Part shown: piece by piece, positions 7,813 to 16,039 of the stretch
Position numbering within the stretch: position 1 is the stretch's first letter
Layout of the letters: every line of letters starts with the position of its first letter
Origin: Arthrobacter sp. MN05-02
Lineage (GTDB): Bacteria; Actinomycetota; Actinomycetes; Actinomycetales; Micrococcaceae
Length of the DNA: 64,000 nucleotides
NCBI GenBank assembly: GCA_004001285.1
Contig: AP018698.1
Coordinates: forward strand, 90,992-154,991
Direction: 5' to 3'
The notes under the pieces: generated by a model
What the model was told of the DNA's origin: nothing
Databases searched by the model: none
What the model saw: only the letters and a program-made list of their open reading frames with translations
Translations under genes and position numbers: made by a program

Positions 7813-8756
7813 CAACCCTCCGCTATCTGGACGAGAATGCCGTCACCGCGGCCCTGGCGCCAGCTGCAGCAGTGGACGCCATAACCGCAGCCCTCACCCA
7901 CGGGTATGACCCCGCAGCCGATACCGCACGAACATCAGCTGCCACGCGAAAGGGACATTTCCTCCTGATGCCCTCCGAAGTCGGTGACCATGTCGGCGTG
8001 AAAGTAGCCACCGTCGCACCGGACAACCCTGCCATCGGCCAGCCGCGCATTCAGGCCGTTTACCTCGCGTTCAATGCCGCAACCCTCACCCTGCAAGCCC
8101 TACTAGATGGAACCGCGCTGACAACACTGCGCACGCCCGCTGTGTCCATCGCCGCAATCCGTCCGGCCCTTCAGCGCTTCACCCGAGCTTTGCGAGTTGT
8201 CGTATTCGGTGCCGGCCCTCAAGCAATCGGGCACGTCCGCACCCTTGCCGCAGTAACCAAGGAACCTCTCGCGTCAGTCACGTTCATCGTGCGCACCCCC
8301 GCCACAGCTACCGCCGCACACCCATACGGTCAGGTCGTCAGAGCCGACACGCCTGCAGCCAACACGGCGTTAAGCTCTGCGCACGTGGTGATTTGCGCGA
8401 CCAGCGCCCGCACGCCCCTCTTCCCGGCAGACGCGATCTCCGCCCAGACAATCGTGATCGCCGTCGGATCCCACCAGCCCGACGCCCGGGAACTGGACAG
8501 CGCCCTGCTCGCCAAGGCCACCGTCATCGTCGAGGACATCGACACCGCGCTCCGAGAAGCAGGCGACATCATTCTCGCCCACGCCGAAGGCGCCCTTCAC
8601 GTAGAGAACCTCATCCCCATGAAGGGTGTCATCGACCACTCCACGACGATTCCCGAGGACAGACCAGTGGTTTTCAAGAGCGTCGGCATGTCATGGCAGG
8701 ACCTGGTCATCGCTACCGCAGTCCTCGAATCCCATACCCCTGCTATGAAGTCATGA
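7809..8756 (+). CDS. Ornithine cyclodeaminase / mu-crystallin family, probable pyrroline-2-carboxylate reductase
   Basis: The 315-residue product shows the family's substrate segment (KGHFLLMPSEVGDHVGVKVATVAPDNP near residue 50) and the nucleotide-binding motif VVFGAGPQAIGHVRTL near residue 135. Family members reduce cyclic imino acids or deaminate ornithine with NAD(P). The start ATG overlaps the preceding racemase-family stop codon, so both are made together. A role as delta1-pyrroline-2-carboxylate reductase in hydroxyproline use is inferred from this pairing. Length is normal for the family. Confidence 0.85.
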   Translation: MTTLRYLDENAVTAALAPAAAVDAITAALTHGYDPAADTARTSAATRKGHFLLMPSEVGDHVGVKVATVAPDNPAIGQPRIQAVYLAFNAATLTLQALLDGTALTTLRTPAVSIAAIRPALQRFTRALRVVVFGAGPQAIGHVRTLAAVTKEPLASVTFIVRTPATATAAHPYGQVVRADTPAANTALSSAHVVICATSARTPLFPADAISAQTIVIAVGSHQPDARELDSALLAKATVIVEDIDTALREAGDIILAHAEGALHVENLIPMKGVIDHSTTIPEDRPVVFKSVGMSWQDLVIATAVLESHTPAMKS

Positions 8757-8793
8757 CATCCTCAAGCACTGCCCCGCCGAACACACTGATTCT

Positions 8794-9897
8794 TTAGATG
8801 TCGGGACTAATTGGTACGAACTTCTTGGGTTCTAGGTCCTTCCTAAGTGCGTGATACAGCTCGCGTGCAACGTAGCGCTTGAGGCTCCGAATGGCATCGG
8901 CGGTGGAATGGCCAAGCGCCTTTTTCCGGTCACGGTAAGCCTGAGATCGAACGTCGTAACGGAGCCGGCAAATAACGATGAGGTAGATGATCTTGTTGGC
9001 TTGTCTGTTGCCGCCACGATGCAGACGCATACGGCTCGTTTTCCCTGATGCCACCGGGATTGGTGCGACGCCGCAGAGCCTGGCGAATGCTGCTTCGCTA
9101 GGGAACCGTTCGATGTTCTGACCAGCTGTTACCAGCAGCTGGGCGGCGCTCACTGGACCCACCTGAGGCAGCGCCATGAGCGTCGGTGCGACGTCATTCG
9201 CGAGTCTGGTGAGGTGCTTGTCCGTCGCGTTGATCTCGGCCGTCAGGTCGAAGATCCGGCGGCCGAGGTCCCTCAGTGCGTACTTCACCGCCTGCTCCGG
9301 CTCGTGTAACCGCGCCATATCCGGGCGAAGCGACTTCGCCTGCATGGCCTTGGCCTGCAGGGTTCTAGCTGTCAGCCGGTGACGCAGTTCCTCCGGCGCT
9401 GTTATAAGGACATCGCGCAGCTGGACTAGTGCGGCTGTCCTAGACTTCACGGCAGAATCCCGCACGAGGTGCAGATTTCGGATGGCTTCCACCGCGCCGG
9501 AGGTGTCTTTCGCAGGGGATGAGCACTCCCCTGACATAACTTTCCGGGCTGCAGCCTCGGCATCGATTGCGTCGCTCTTACCGGACCGGCTACGTACGAG
9601 GGCGTGGCCGCGGTTGACCTCTACGACGTCGACTCCGGCCACCAGAAGGTGGCGGGTGAGGCCGGCACCATAGGACCCAGTGCATTCAACGCCGACGGCG
9701 TTGATGATCCCAAAGCTTGCCGCCCAGTCCAGCAACTCCTGATAGCCCCGGGCGTCTGTAGTGAAGCGCCGCGCCCCGAGCATCACCCCGCGCTCATCGA
9801 GCACTGCGGCGTGGTGCACCTTCGAGTGGGTGTCTACGCCGACGGTAATTGTCCTGACTGACTGTTCCATCGCTGCTGTGGTTGCTGTTGTCGTCAT
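8794..9897 (-). mobile_element. IS110-family transposase
   Basis: The 367-residue protein has the IS110 DEDD nuclease residues: GVDTHSKVHHAA near residue 21, VECTGSYG near 70 and KSDAIDAEAAAR near 107. The C-terminal part has the transposase_20 motif (LPQVGPVSAAQLLVTAG and FARLCGVAPIPVASGK). It appears full length and intact. It sits 37 bases downstream of the reductase gene, in the opposite direction. IS110 elements lack long terminal inverted repeats, so I could not fix the ends by eye. Confidence 0.92.
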
Positions 9898-10298
9898 TCC
9901 TGCTCCTAACGGTTACTCATGAGCGAAGGGCGACCACGGTTGACCGGGCCGGGCGGACAAAGCACTGAACAGCGAAGGCGCACGTTCCTATCAAGTCACA
10001 ACCCCGTCCGGCCCGGTCGCCCACGGTAAGCGGCAGGAGACGAAACACCGACAGATCTCCCCGTGGACCGAACCAGCTACTGCTGGCCGTCAGCTAGCGG
10101 CCAAGTCAGGAATCCCCTCCCCTGCCGTGGCCTATTCTCCTCAGTGCGTGCGACGGAGGCCGCCGCCATACACCCAAGGAAACGCTGGGGGCTCCTGACC
10201 TGGGTGGCTGGGTACGACAAGAGGGCCGGACTCCCGTGGGGGTGAGTGTCCGGCCCTCGGCCTGTGGGTCTAGCTGGTCCCGTTACCAGGCTTGCCTG
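9898..10298. other. Non-coding stretch after the IS110 gene
   Basis: This probably holds the 5' non-coding end of the IS110 element. I see no gene. A strong terminator hairpin at 10221-10258 is listed separately. Confidence 0.5.
10221..10258 (-). terminator. Hairpin terminator after the DUF4192 gene
   Basis: GAGGGCCGGAC (10221-10231) pairs with GTCCGGCCCTC (10248-10258) over 11 bp. It lies 40 bases beyond the stop codon of the minus-strand gene ending at 10299. Confidence 0.75.
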
Positions 10299-11399
10299 TT
10301 AGTGGTGATCGCGCTGGTGGTACGCGGTGCGTTCGTTTTGCGCGGCCAGCGGGAGGATTCCGCGGCCGACCATTTCCCGCATCAGCCGTGAGAGTCGGTG
10401 CTGGGAGTCGGTCTCGATGGCCTTGTCGAAGTAGGCGGCGGCGACAGAGGACGATCCGCGGTACCAGCGTAGCCAGCCGAGGAAGCAGAACAGCGGGGCG
10501 CGGTCCTCGAGGGGCGTGTACGCGAGGACCTTGACTAGCAGCTCCTCGGTCGCTTCCACGCGGGACCAGTCGAGCTGTCCCTCGTACCTGCCGGTCATGA
10601 CCTGCTGGTAGGTGGTTTCGTCGTCGGCGCCGCTGATGGCGTCGGCCATGATCCGGTCCCGGATGGTCTTGATCAGCAGGTAGCCGGTCAGCTCACAGGC
10701 CGCCTGCTCGGTGGTGTCCTCGCCGATGGCCTCATTCCAGAGTGCGCGGGCGGCGCACATTGCGTGGTGTCCGAAGTCCAGCGCGGCGGGTGCTCCGAGC
10801 CGATCCACCCAGTAAGCGGCGTCGGAGATCGTGTTGTGTGCATCGTCGCTGCCGATGAACGCGGGGTCGGCGGTCATGTTCGCGGGGTGTTCCTGCGTGC
10901 TGTAGCCGCGATAGACCAGCTCGGCGTTCATGGCGCTGTCGCGGATCTCGTCGGTGGGGTTGAGCTCACAGCACCCGCTCTCTTCGCAGAAGTAGGGCGT
11001 CCATCCCCTGTCGGTGACAAGCCATCCGTTGCGGATGCTCATGCCGACGTGCTCCAGCTCGGCCTCGATGGCCTGCGCGTAGGCCATGTAGGGCTTGGCG
11101 TCGGGGTTCTCACCCGACTGGGCGGCTTCGGCTACCTCGTTCGTGTAGATGAACAGCAGGACGCCGTCGGCGGCGGTGTCCGCGAGCAGGTAGTGCATGA
11201 CGCCCTGCGCGAAGTCTGCCGGGCGGGTCAGGTCGGCGGGGGCGTCGAGCCTCAGGGTGGCGCCGGTGGTGTTGCCGCGCATGGTGACGAAGGCGAAGGA
11301 TTCGCGCGGCTGGAAGCCGAGTGCGCTGGGGACGAATGCGAGCAGGTCAGCGGCCGTCGTGGCGGTCAGCTGGTGGTTGTGCTGGGTGTTCTCGTTCAT
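10299..11399 (-). CDS. DUF4192 domain protein
   Basis: From the ATG at 11399 (AAGGAG seven bases upstream) the product is 366 residues. It opens with LLAFVPSALGFQPRESFAFVTMRG, the hallmark of DUF4192, a family found widely on actinobacterial chromosomes and plasmids with no known activity. The C-terminal part (GWLRWYRGSSSVAAAYFDKAIE) resembles a TPR-like helical pair. The frame stays open upstream into the leader to 11639, but the ribosome site fixes the start at 11399. Copy B of the repeated leader precedes it, so it may be co-regulated with the parB-like gene and the gene at 14192. Confidence 0.85.
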   Translation of the reverse strand: MNENTQHNHQLTATTAADLLAFVPSALGFQPRESFAFVTMRGNTTGATLRLDAPADLTRPADFAQGVMHYLLADTAADGVLLFIYTNEVAEAAQSGENPDAKPYMAYAQAIEAELEHVGMSIRNGWLVTDRGWTPYFCEESGCCELNPTDEIRDSAMNAELVYRGYSTQEHPANMTADPAFIGSDDAHNTISDAAYWVDRLGAPAALDFGHHAMCAARALWNEAIGEDTTEQAACELTGYLLIKTIRDRIMADAISGADDETTYQQVMTGRYEGQLDWSRVEATEELLVKVLAYTPLEDRAPLFCFLGWLRWYRGSSSVAAAYFDKAIETDSQHRLSRLMREMVGRGILPLAAQNERTAYHQRDHH

Positions 11400-11770
11400 G
11401 GTGTTGCTCCTTGGTTGCAGTAGTGGTGTCGGGCCCCTTGGTGACCAGCAGTGGACCCTTCCCCCGTTGTTTTTTGCCTGCTGTCGAGCTCGCTCGCTCG
11501 TCCCCGACGGAGCCGTGTCCAACCCGAAGGGCGGAGGGCCCGGCAAATAAGGGAGGAAATAAGCGACGCAGGAGCGCCGGACGCATTTGGTGGGCCCGGC
11601 GTCGGCGCAGCCGATTGACGCGGTGGAGCGGGGACGCATAATCCGCAGGACAGCAGCAAAAAGACCCGGACGGGATGCGACGAAGGAGCAGCCTGGCCGG
11701 AACAGGCCGGAGCGAAGCGAGAGGACCGTTTCCCTGGTTGGAGCGCCAGCGACAATCCTGGGGAAGCCTG
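11400..11770 (-). promoter_or_regulatory. Three-copy structured leader, copy B (upstream of DUF4192 gene)
   Basis: This copy is nearly identical to copy C over its 3' two thirds and clearly related to copy A. The nested helices seen in copy A are kept with different bases: CCGTGTCCAA (11513-11522) with TTGACGCGG (11615-11623), GGGCCC (11536-11541) with GGGCCC (11592-11597), and CAAAT (11544-11548) with ATTTG (11585-11589). The enclosed GGAAATAAGCGACGCAGGAG (plus strand) is the same in all three copies. It ends in the AAGGAG ribosome site of the DUF4192 gene. Confidence 0.75.
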
Positions 11771-11817
11771 CAAACCAGAGGGACCAACACCCGCCGGCCC
11801 GGGGTGGTTAAAGAGGT

Positions 11818-11851
11818 GGGAGTGGCAGCTGCACCACCAGCTACCACTCCC
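11818..11851 (-). terminator. Hairpin terminator after the small DNA-binding protein gene
   Basis: GGGAGTGG (11818-11825) pairs with CCACTCCC (11844-11851), and AGCTG/CAGCT inside strengthens the stem. It lies 30 bases beyond the stop of the minus-strand gene ending at 11883. The plus strand also has CGTTTTC after the stem. Confidence 0.7.
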
Positions 11852-11882
11852 GTTTTCTTGCGTTTCCCTGCAACAAGGAAAT

Positions 11883-12140
11883 CTAGTGGGCCCGGTTCTT
11901 CTCTTCCTCGAGAGTCCGTCGGCCTGGCCGGAGGGCCCCCGGTGCTACCGGTTCCCACTTCCTGCCCTGGTTGTGCTTGCGCTGCAGGCGCTTCACCTCG
12001 CGCATCACAGCTGCTTCGATCAAGTCTGTCACAGACCGGTACCCCTCGGCCTGCCCTGCGGCGAGGAACGCAGCCCGCACCTGGTCCGCGTCGGTCTGTG
12101 TGAAGTACGGCGTGAAAGACGCCGGCTTGCGCTTACTCAC
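11883..12140 (-). CDS. Small partition-like DNA-binding protein
   Basis: The 85-residue protein starts with GTG at 12140, with GAGGAG upstream, and overlaps the preceding gene's stop (GTGA). The core FTQTDADQVRAAFLAAGQAEGYRSVTDLIEAAVMREVKRLQRKHNQG looks like a ribbon-helix-helix or related compact DNA-binding fold. It recalls small ParB/centromere-binding proteins of actinobacterial plasmids (serine-rich turn, then a helix with MREVKRLQ). No ParA is next to it. It could instead be a copy-number or transfer regulator. Confidence 0.65.
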   Translation of the reverse strand: MSKRKPASFTPYFTQTDADQVRAAFLAAGQAEGYRSVTDLIEAAVMREVKRLQRKHNQGRKWEPVAPGALRPGRRTLEEEKNRAH

Positions 12141-12409
12141 CTGCTACTCCTCGTTGTCGGATGCTCCTGGCCGTGATGGCGGTTGATGCCGCTGCCCTGT
12201 TCGCCTAGCTCGCCCCACTTGTAGATCCTGATGATGTCCTGCCAGCCCTCCGGCAGCCGGTTCCGGTGTGCCGGGCAGAGGATGATCTGCTCATCGGCGA
12301 TGTAGTCCCAGCCCTTCGGCGTCCCATCCCCCGTGAGCGCCAGTGGGGAGGTTCGTCCGCATTCGGCGCACTCGGCCACCTGGTCACTTGCTGGTCGATT
12401 CGCGGGCAT
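12137..12409 (-). CDS. CxxC / CPAH mini-protein, probable zinc-binding, paralogue of the one at 4387
   Basis: The 90-residue protein has CAECGRTSPL near residue 14, GWDYIADEQIILCPAH near 35-50 and a GW repeat after it. The layout CxxC, then GW..I, then CPxH matches the gene at 4387-4572. The stop codon overlaps the GTG start of the small DNA-binding gene, so the two form one operon read toward 11883. The function is unknown. A zinc ribbon that contacts DNA or protein is a reasonable guess. Confidence 0.75.
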   Translation of the reverse strand: MPANRPASDQVAECAECGRTSPLALTGDGTPKGWDYIADEQIILCPAHRNRLPEGWQDIIRIYKWGELGEQGSGINRHHGQEHPTTRSSR

Positions 12410-12537
12410 CCGTCCAGTGTGTCAGGGAACCTGTCAGCGCTACGTTCTACGCTTCGTTGTGGAGCCCTGTCCTCAGGTGTCCGTCGTAGTCCATCTACCG
12501 TGTGCCCTGGGCAGGACTTCATGCGTGCTCCCCTAGT

Positions 12538-12915
12538 TCACCGGTAGCCCTGCCGGTTGATGGCGTTCTGTGCCTGTGCCAGTTCGGCTCCGAGCTGCTT
12601 GGCGAGGGCAGCGGCACGGGTCAGGTGATCGGTCGCTGTGGCGATCGACTGGACCGGGTCCCGGCCGTCGTCCTCGTAGACGTCGTGGGTGTCCAGAGAC
12701 TTCCCGAGGCCGGCGGCGAGCTGGTTGAGCGCCTGCGGCAGCATGTACTCGACGCCTTTGAGGTTCCCCAGCACCCTGTAAGCGACCGGGGCCGGAATGG
12801 ACCTGCCGGGCAAGCTCTCATGGCAGAGGATGCGCAGCTCCTCATAGATCGTGTCAGCGGCCTCTACAATCACAGGTGTTTCGTCATCCGTCATAGACGT
12901 TTCCTCGTCTGACAT
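12538..12915 (-). CDS. Hypothetical plasmid backbone protein, 125 residues
   Basis: Start ATG at 12915 is supported by AAAGGATCACC directly upstream; the longer frame to 12999 has no such site. The N-terminus is acidic and disordered (MSDEETSMTDDETP), and the rest is helical, with ALNQLAAGLGKSLDTHDVYEDDGRDP followed by an Ala/Gln-rich helix (AAALAKQLGAELAQAQNAI). I do not recognise a domain. It lies between the mini-protein operon and ssb, all on the same strand, so it is part of the backbone gene row. Confidence 0.65.
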   Translation of the reverse strand: MSDEETSMTDDETPVIVEAADTIYEELRILCHESLPGRSIPAPVAYRVLGNLKGVEYMLPQALNQLAAGLGKSLDTHDVYEDDGRDPVQSIATATDHLTRAAALAKQLGAELAQAQNAINRQGYR

Positions 12916-13030
12916 GGTGATCCTTTCGCTCTGATGCATCGAACGTACTCGGTCAATGGTTCTGATCGGTGTATTGGCGGCCACCGTAGGGCTGGCCACT
13001 GACGCCTGATGGTGCCGAGGTGCAGGATGC

Positions 13031-13058
13031 GGGGTGGCCGGACTCGACCGGCCACCCC
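13031..13058 (-). terminator. Hairpin terminator after ssb
   Basis: GGGGTGGCCGG (13031-13041) pairs with CCGGCCACCCC (13048-13058) over 11 bp, 10 bases beyond the ssb stop codon. Confidence 0.8.
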
Positions 13059-13067
13059 GTCACACGC

Positions 13068-13598
13068 TTAGAACGGCGGTTCGCTCTCGGGGCCGTTGCC
13101 CCACCCGCCGGCACCTGTTGCTGCGGGGGCTCCCCACGGATCATCGGCCGGCTGCTGCTGCCACGCGGCATTGCCCTGGTTGCTGTGTCCGCCGTGCTGC
13201 GCTCCCCCACCCTGGCCGTTACCGGAGCTGGCCCGCTGGGTGCGGGTGACTTTCGCGGAGGCGTAGCGCAGGCTCGGTCCGACCTCGTCGACCTCGAGTT
13301 CCATGACGGTGCGCTTCTCGCCTTCCTTGGTGTCGTAGCTGCGGGACTTCAACCGGCCCTGGGCGATGACGCGGGTTCCCTTGGTCAGTGTCTCGGCGAC
13401 GTTCTCGGCCGATTCGCGCCAGACATTGCAGCGCATGAATAGGGTTTCGCCGTCCTTCCAGTCGTTGCTCTGCCGGTCGAACGTGCGCGGGGTGGAGGCG
13501 ATGGTGAAGTTGGCGACCGCTGACCCGCTGGGGGTGAAGCGGAGTTCGGGATCCGCGGTGAGGTTGCCGATGACGGTGATGATGGTTTCTCCGGCCAT
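13068..13598 (-). CDS. ssb: Single-stranded DNA-binding protein
   Basis: The ATG at 13598 gives 176 residues; a TTG nine bases upstream is possible but too close to the purine-rich site. Residues 1-110 are the OB fold ([29 protein letters not shown], then [21 protein letters not shown] and [21 protein letters not shown]). A Gly/Gln-rich linker leads to an acidic tip ending ESEPPF, the usual site for partner proteins. Length is normal. It lies downstream of nrdH on the same strand. Plasmid SSB protects single strands during transfer and replication. Confidence 0.97.
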   Translation of the reverse strand: MAGETIITVIGNLTADPELRFTPSGSAVANFTIASTPRTFDRQSNDWKDGETLFMRCNVWRESAENVAETLTKGTRVIAQGRLKSRSYDTKEGEKRTVMELEVDEVGPSLRYASAKVTRTQRASSGNGQGGGAQHGGHSNQGNAAWQQQPADDPWGAPAATGAGGWGNGPESEPPF

Positions 13599-13712
13599 GA
13601 TGCTCAACTGCCTTATCTATGGATGCTGGTGGTGTCGTTGATTTCAGTGCTTCTGTGTCTCCGTACTCACGTACTTACAGAGTCCGGTACTCCCGCATGT
13701 GCACGCGGGTCA

Positions 13713-13970
13713 TTACTGCGTGGAGTCGAGGGCAATGACCTGGCTGATCTTGCTGGGGTTCAGGCCGGACCAGTGGTCCTCGCTGCCGTCCTTTTCGTAC
13801 ACGACGACCGGTGCCTGGCTGTAGCCGAGCTCGTCGGTGATGTAGGCCAGCGCCTGGTCGTTGGTGGTGATGTCCACGGTGGTGAACTGGACGCCAGCGG
13901 CGTCGAACAGTTCCTTCGTCTTCTTGCATCCGAAACAGCCCGATGGCTTCTCGTAGATGGTGATGGTCAT
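13713..13970 (-). CDS. nrdH: NrdH-type glutaredoxin-like redoxin
   Basis: The 85-residue protein begins MTITIYEKPSGCFGCKKTKELF, with the redox CxxC at residues 12-15, and ends with the conserved segment APVVVYEKDG..DHWSGLNPSKI typical of NrdH. NrdH passes electrons from thioredoxin reductase to class Ib ribonucleotide reductase; no nrdEF genes are in the window, so this copy would serve the chromosomal enzyme or another protein. The start codon has AAGGA 10 bases upstream, and an AT-rich palindrome lies about 75 bases upstream. Confidence 0.93.
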   Translation of the reverse strand: MTITIYEKPSGCFGCKKTKELFDAAGVQFTTVDITTNDQALAYITDELGYSQAPVVVYEKDGSEDHWSGLNPSKISQVIALDSTQ

Positions 13971-14042
13971 GGCGCTCAGTCCTTGGTTACGTATCGGTAT
14001 TAGTGAGAGTCGACTGCTTGTGCTGCTGGTACTAATTTTATC

Positions 14043-14062
14043 GTTTATTCATCTGAATAAAC
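14043..14062. promoter_or_regulatory. AT-rich palindrome upstream of nrdH
   Basis: GTTTATTC (14043-14050) and GAATAAAC (14055-14062) are perfect 8-bp arms separated by ATCT. The surrounding minus strand has TAAAAT just downstream, a possible -10. Being so AT-rich in a GC-rich region, it is a plausible operator for the nrdH-ssb transcript. Confidence 0.5.
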
Positions 14063-14145
14063 AGCACTTTTCGCGCTATTGTGTATCTTCCGGGGTCTGA
14101 TGCATGCCGTTGGCGTCGGTGATCCCGGCCGGGCAGAAGGGCTGG

Positions 14146-14176
14146 GCCGCACCCCGCCCGGTGGGCGGGGTGCGGC
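14146..14176 (-). terminator. Very strong hairpin terminator
   Basis: GCCGCACCCCGCCC (14146-14159) pairs with GGGCGGGGTGCGGC (14163-14176) over 14 bp with a 3-nt loop, 15 bases beyond the stop of the minus-strand gene ending at 14192. Confidence 0.8.
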
Positions 14177-14191
14177 TGTGGTCAGCGACTT

Positions 14192-14629
14192 CTAGCACCG
14201 GTGGATGCATCCGTAGGGCTTGGTCAACTCGTCGTCCAGCTCCTCGGCCGTGGCGGGCAGGTGAGCCGGCCGGTCAGCTTGTCCGTGCTTCCAGTACCAG
14301 AAAACCTCGGCGGTGATCGCCTTGTGGCAGGCGTCCTCAGCGCGGTACCAGTGCGTGTAGGTGTCACCCTCGATGTAAGTCCCGTACCCGTACAGGGTGC
14401 CCGTCTCGTCGTGGTGGGTGGCGGTGGCGAAGAAGACGTAGGGCCAGGATCCGGCGTCCCATCCGTCGGTCCCCCACGCGCCCATGACCTTCCACGGACT
14501 GCCGGTGAGGGTGTCGAGCCAGTCGTACCCGTCGCCGGTGCGGTCATCCACGGGCAGGACCGGGGCGTTGACGGTTTCCTCGGTGTCCTTCGTGGTGGTG
14601 CTGACCAGAACTGCGGTATCGGTGTTCAC
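14192..14629 (-). CDS. Hypothetical protein controlled by leader copy C
   Basis: A GTG at 14629, with AAGGAG eight bases upstream, gives 145 residues. The frame is open upstream to 14869, but that part is leader sequence. The protein is rich in Trp, Tyr, Asp and Thr (GDGYDWLDTLTGSPWKVMGAWGTDGWDAGSWPYVFFATATH) and ends KPYGCIHRC. I recognise no family. Because it shares its leader with the parB-like and DUF4192 genes, it is likely a backbone gene under the same control. Confidence 0.7.
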   Translation of the reverse strand: MNTDTAVLVSTTTKDTEETVNAPVLPVDDRTGDGYDWLDTLTGSPWKVMGAWGTDGWDAGSWPYVFFATATHHDETGTLYGYGTYIEGDTYTHWYRAEDACHKAITAEVFWYWKHGQADRPAHLPATAEELDDELTKPYGCIHRC

Positions 14630-15003
14630 AGTGTTGCTCCTTGGTTGCAGTAGTGGTGTCGGGCCCCTTGGTGACCAGCAGTGGACCCTTCCCCCCGTTG
14701 TTTTTGCCTGCTGGCGAGCTCGCTCGCTCGTCCCCGACGGAGCCGTGTCCAACCCGAAGGGCGGAGGGCCCGGCAAATAAGGGAGGAAATAAGCGACGCA
14801 GGAGCGCCGGACGCATTTGGTGGGCCCGGCGTCGGCGCAGCCGATTGACGCGGTGGAGCGGGGACGCATAATCCGAAGGACAGCAGCAAAAACGTCGTAG
14901 ACACGTCAGGGTCGGGTGCGACGAAGGAGCGCCCGACCCTCATCAGGCCGAAGCGAAGCGCAGGACCTTTGCCTGGTCGGAGCGCCAGCGGAACCCCGGG
15001 AAG
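14630..15003 (-). promoter_or_regulatory. Three-copy structured leader, copy C
   Basis: From 14630 to about 14892 this copy is almost identical to copy B. Upstream it diverges: the A/B hairpin region is replaced by a different perfect stem, AGGGTCGGG (14908-14916) with CCCGACCCT (14932-14940), around the conserved loop word TGCGACGAAGGAGC. The far end again matches (GGAGCGCCAGCG). The swap of stem with conserved loop supports an RNA or DNA structure under selection. Confidence 0.75.
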
Positions 15004-15065
15004 TTTGCGAAGGAGCGTCGCTTTCGAGTTCAGCGGTTGTCTGTCACGGGCGGTAGCTTGAAATC

Positions 15066-15995
15066 ATGCATACAGACCTCTTGAAAGCCTCCGCAACAGA
15101 ACGCCGGCGCCTACTAACCGCGTTGGCCATCTCGCGTGCTTCAGAGCATCCGACGTCGATAGCTGTTACTACTGATCAGGTTGCCGCCGAGCTGGTGAAA
15201 CTGGGCGAGGATCCGTCATCACTCGAGGGTGACTTTTTGATCATGAGCAACAACTACGGGTGGCTGCAGCCGCTAGAACACGCTCTCAGCGGTGGGAGTG
15301 AAGTGTGGATGCGCCAGGAAGGCATTGACGCGGCCAGGGAGGTTGCGGAGCAGATTGCTAACAAGCGCACGAGAAGGAAAGTTCTTCGCGACGAGCTATT
15401 GGCGTGGCTGTACGAGCAGCAGTATGACGAGCAAGTTCCCGACCCAATGCCAGCCGACTTTGCGGAAACCGAGAACCACTATTTCGGTGATTCATACACT
15501 GCAGAGGAAGTGGATACAGCTGGTGGAGAGCTCCTCGAGAGGGGCTTGATTGAAGGCGACATGGCGGGTGGCTATCGGAGTCCTCAGCGTGCAGTGCTCA
15601 CGGAGAAGGGCCGTCAGATGATCGACAACGATCCACCACAGGAACAGTCAACATCGGGCGGAGACAACTACTACATCAATGCGCCGTCGAACTTTGCTGT
15701 TCGTAGCTCAAATACTCAGCAGAATCTAGGCGCCTCACAACCATGGGTCCGCAAACTCTCAGACGTAGTGGAGGTAGCTCCAGCATGGTTGAGTGCGCAG
15801 GGTGCCAACGCGCCGGAAGCACGACAGGTGATTATCGAGCTGCAAGCGGTTGCGGAGGCTCCTCAACCAGACGCTTCCCGGGCACGGAAGCTGCTGATCA
15901 GATTAGGCGAGCTAATTCAGGACGCCGGCGCAGGAGCTTTGGGTGGCGTCCTGCTGTCGGCCATTGAGTCCACTCTTGGCATCATGCCCGGTTAA
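15066..15995 (+). CDS. Unknown protein, possible winged-helix N-terminal part
   Basis: The 309-residue protein starts at an ATG after GGTAGCTTGAAATC, without a strong ribosome site. Residues 90-190 are helical with a pattern like a winged-helix effector reader (LRDELLAWLYEQQYD, then GGELLERGLIEGDMAGGYRSPQRAVLTEKGRQMI). Then comes GGDNYYINAPSNFAVRSSNTQQNL (about 200-223), an Asn-rich segment also found in front of effector or adaptor regions in other actinobacterial proteins of unknown role. The C-terminal third is Ala/Leu-rich. Codon use is less GC-rich than in its neighbours, which suggests recent transfer. A defence or regulatory role is possible but unproven. Confidence 0.6.
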   Translation: MHTDLLKASATERRRLLTALAISRASEHPTSIAVTTDQVAAELVKLGEDPSSLEGDFLIMSNNYGWLQPLEHALSGGSEVWMRQEGIDAAREVAEQIANKRTRRKVLRDELLAWLYEQQYDEQVPDPMPADFAETENHYFGDSYTAEEVDTAGGELLERGLIEGDMAGGYRSPQRAVLTEKGRQMIDNDPPQEQSTSGGDNYYINAPSNFAVRSSNTQQNLGASQPWVRKLSDVVEVAPAWLSAQGANAPEARQVIIELQAVAEAPQPDASRARKLLIRLGELIQDAGAGALGGVLLSAIESTLGIMPG

Positions 15996-16039
15996 CCCTC
16001 ATTCAGAAGAAGGTTGACGCGTCAGGGACAACACCGGGG

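Noticed and set aside
11400..11639. Frame continuing upstream of the DUF4192 gene (80 extra codons)
   Set aside because: It runs through leader copy B; the ribosome site sits directly before ATG 11399 and the same frame is broken in copy A.
14630..14869. Frame continuing upstream of the gene at 14192
   Set aside because: Same situation as copy B: leader sequence, and the start is fixed by AAGGAG before GTG 14629.
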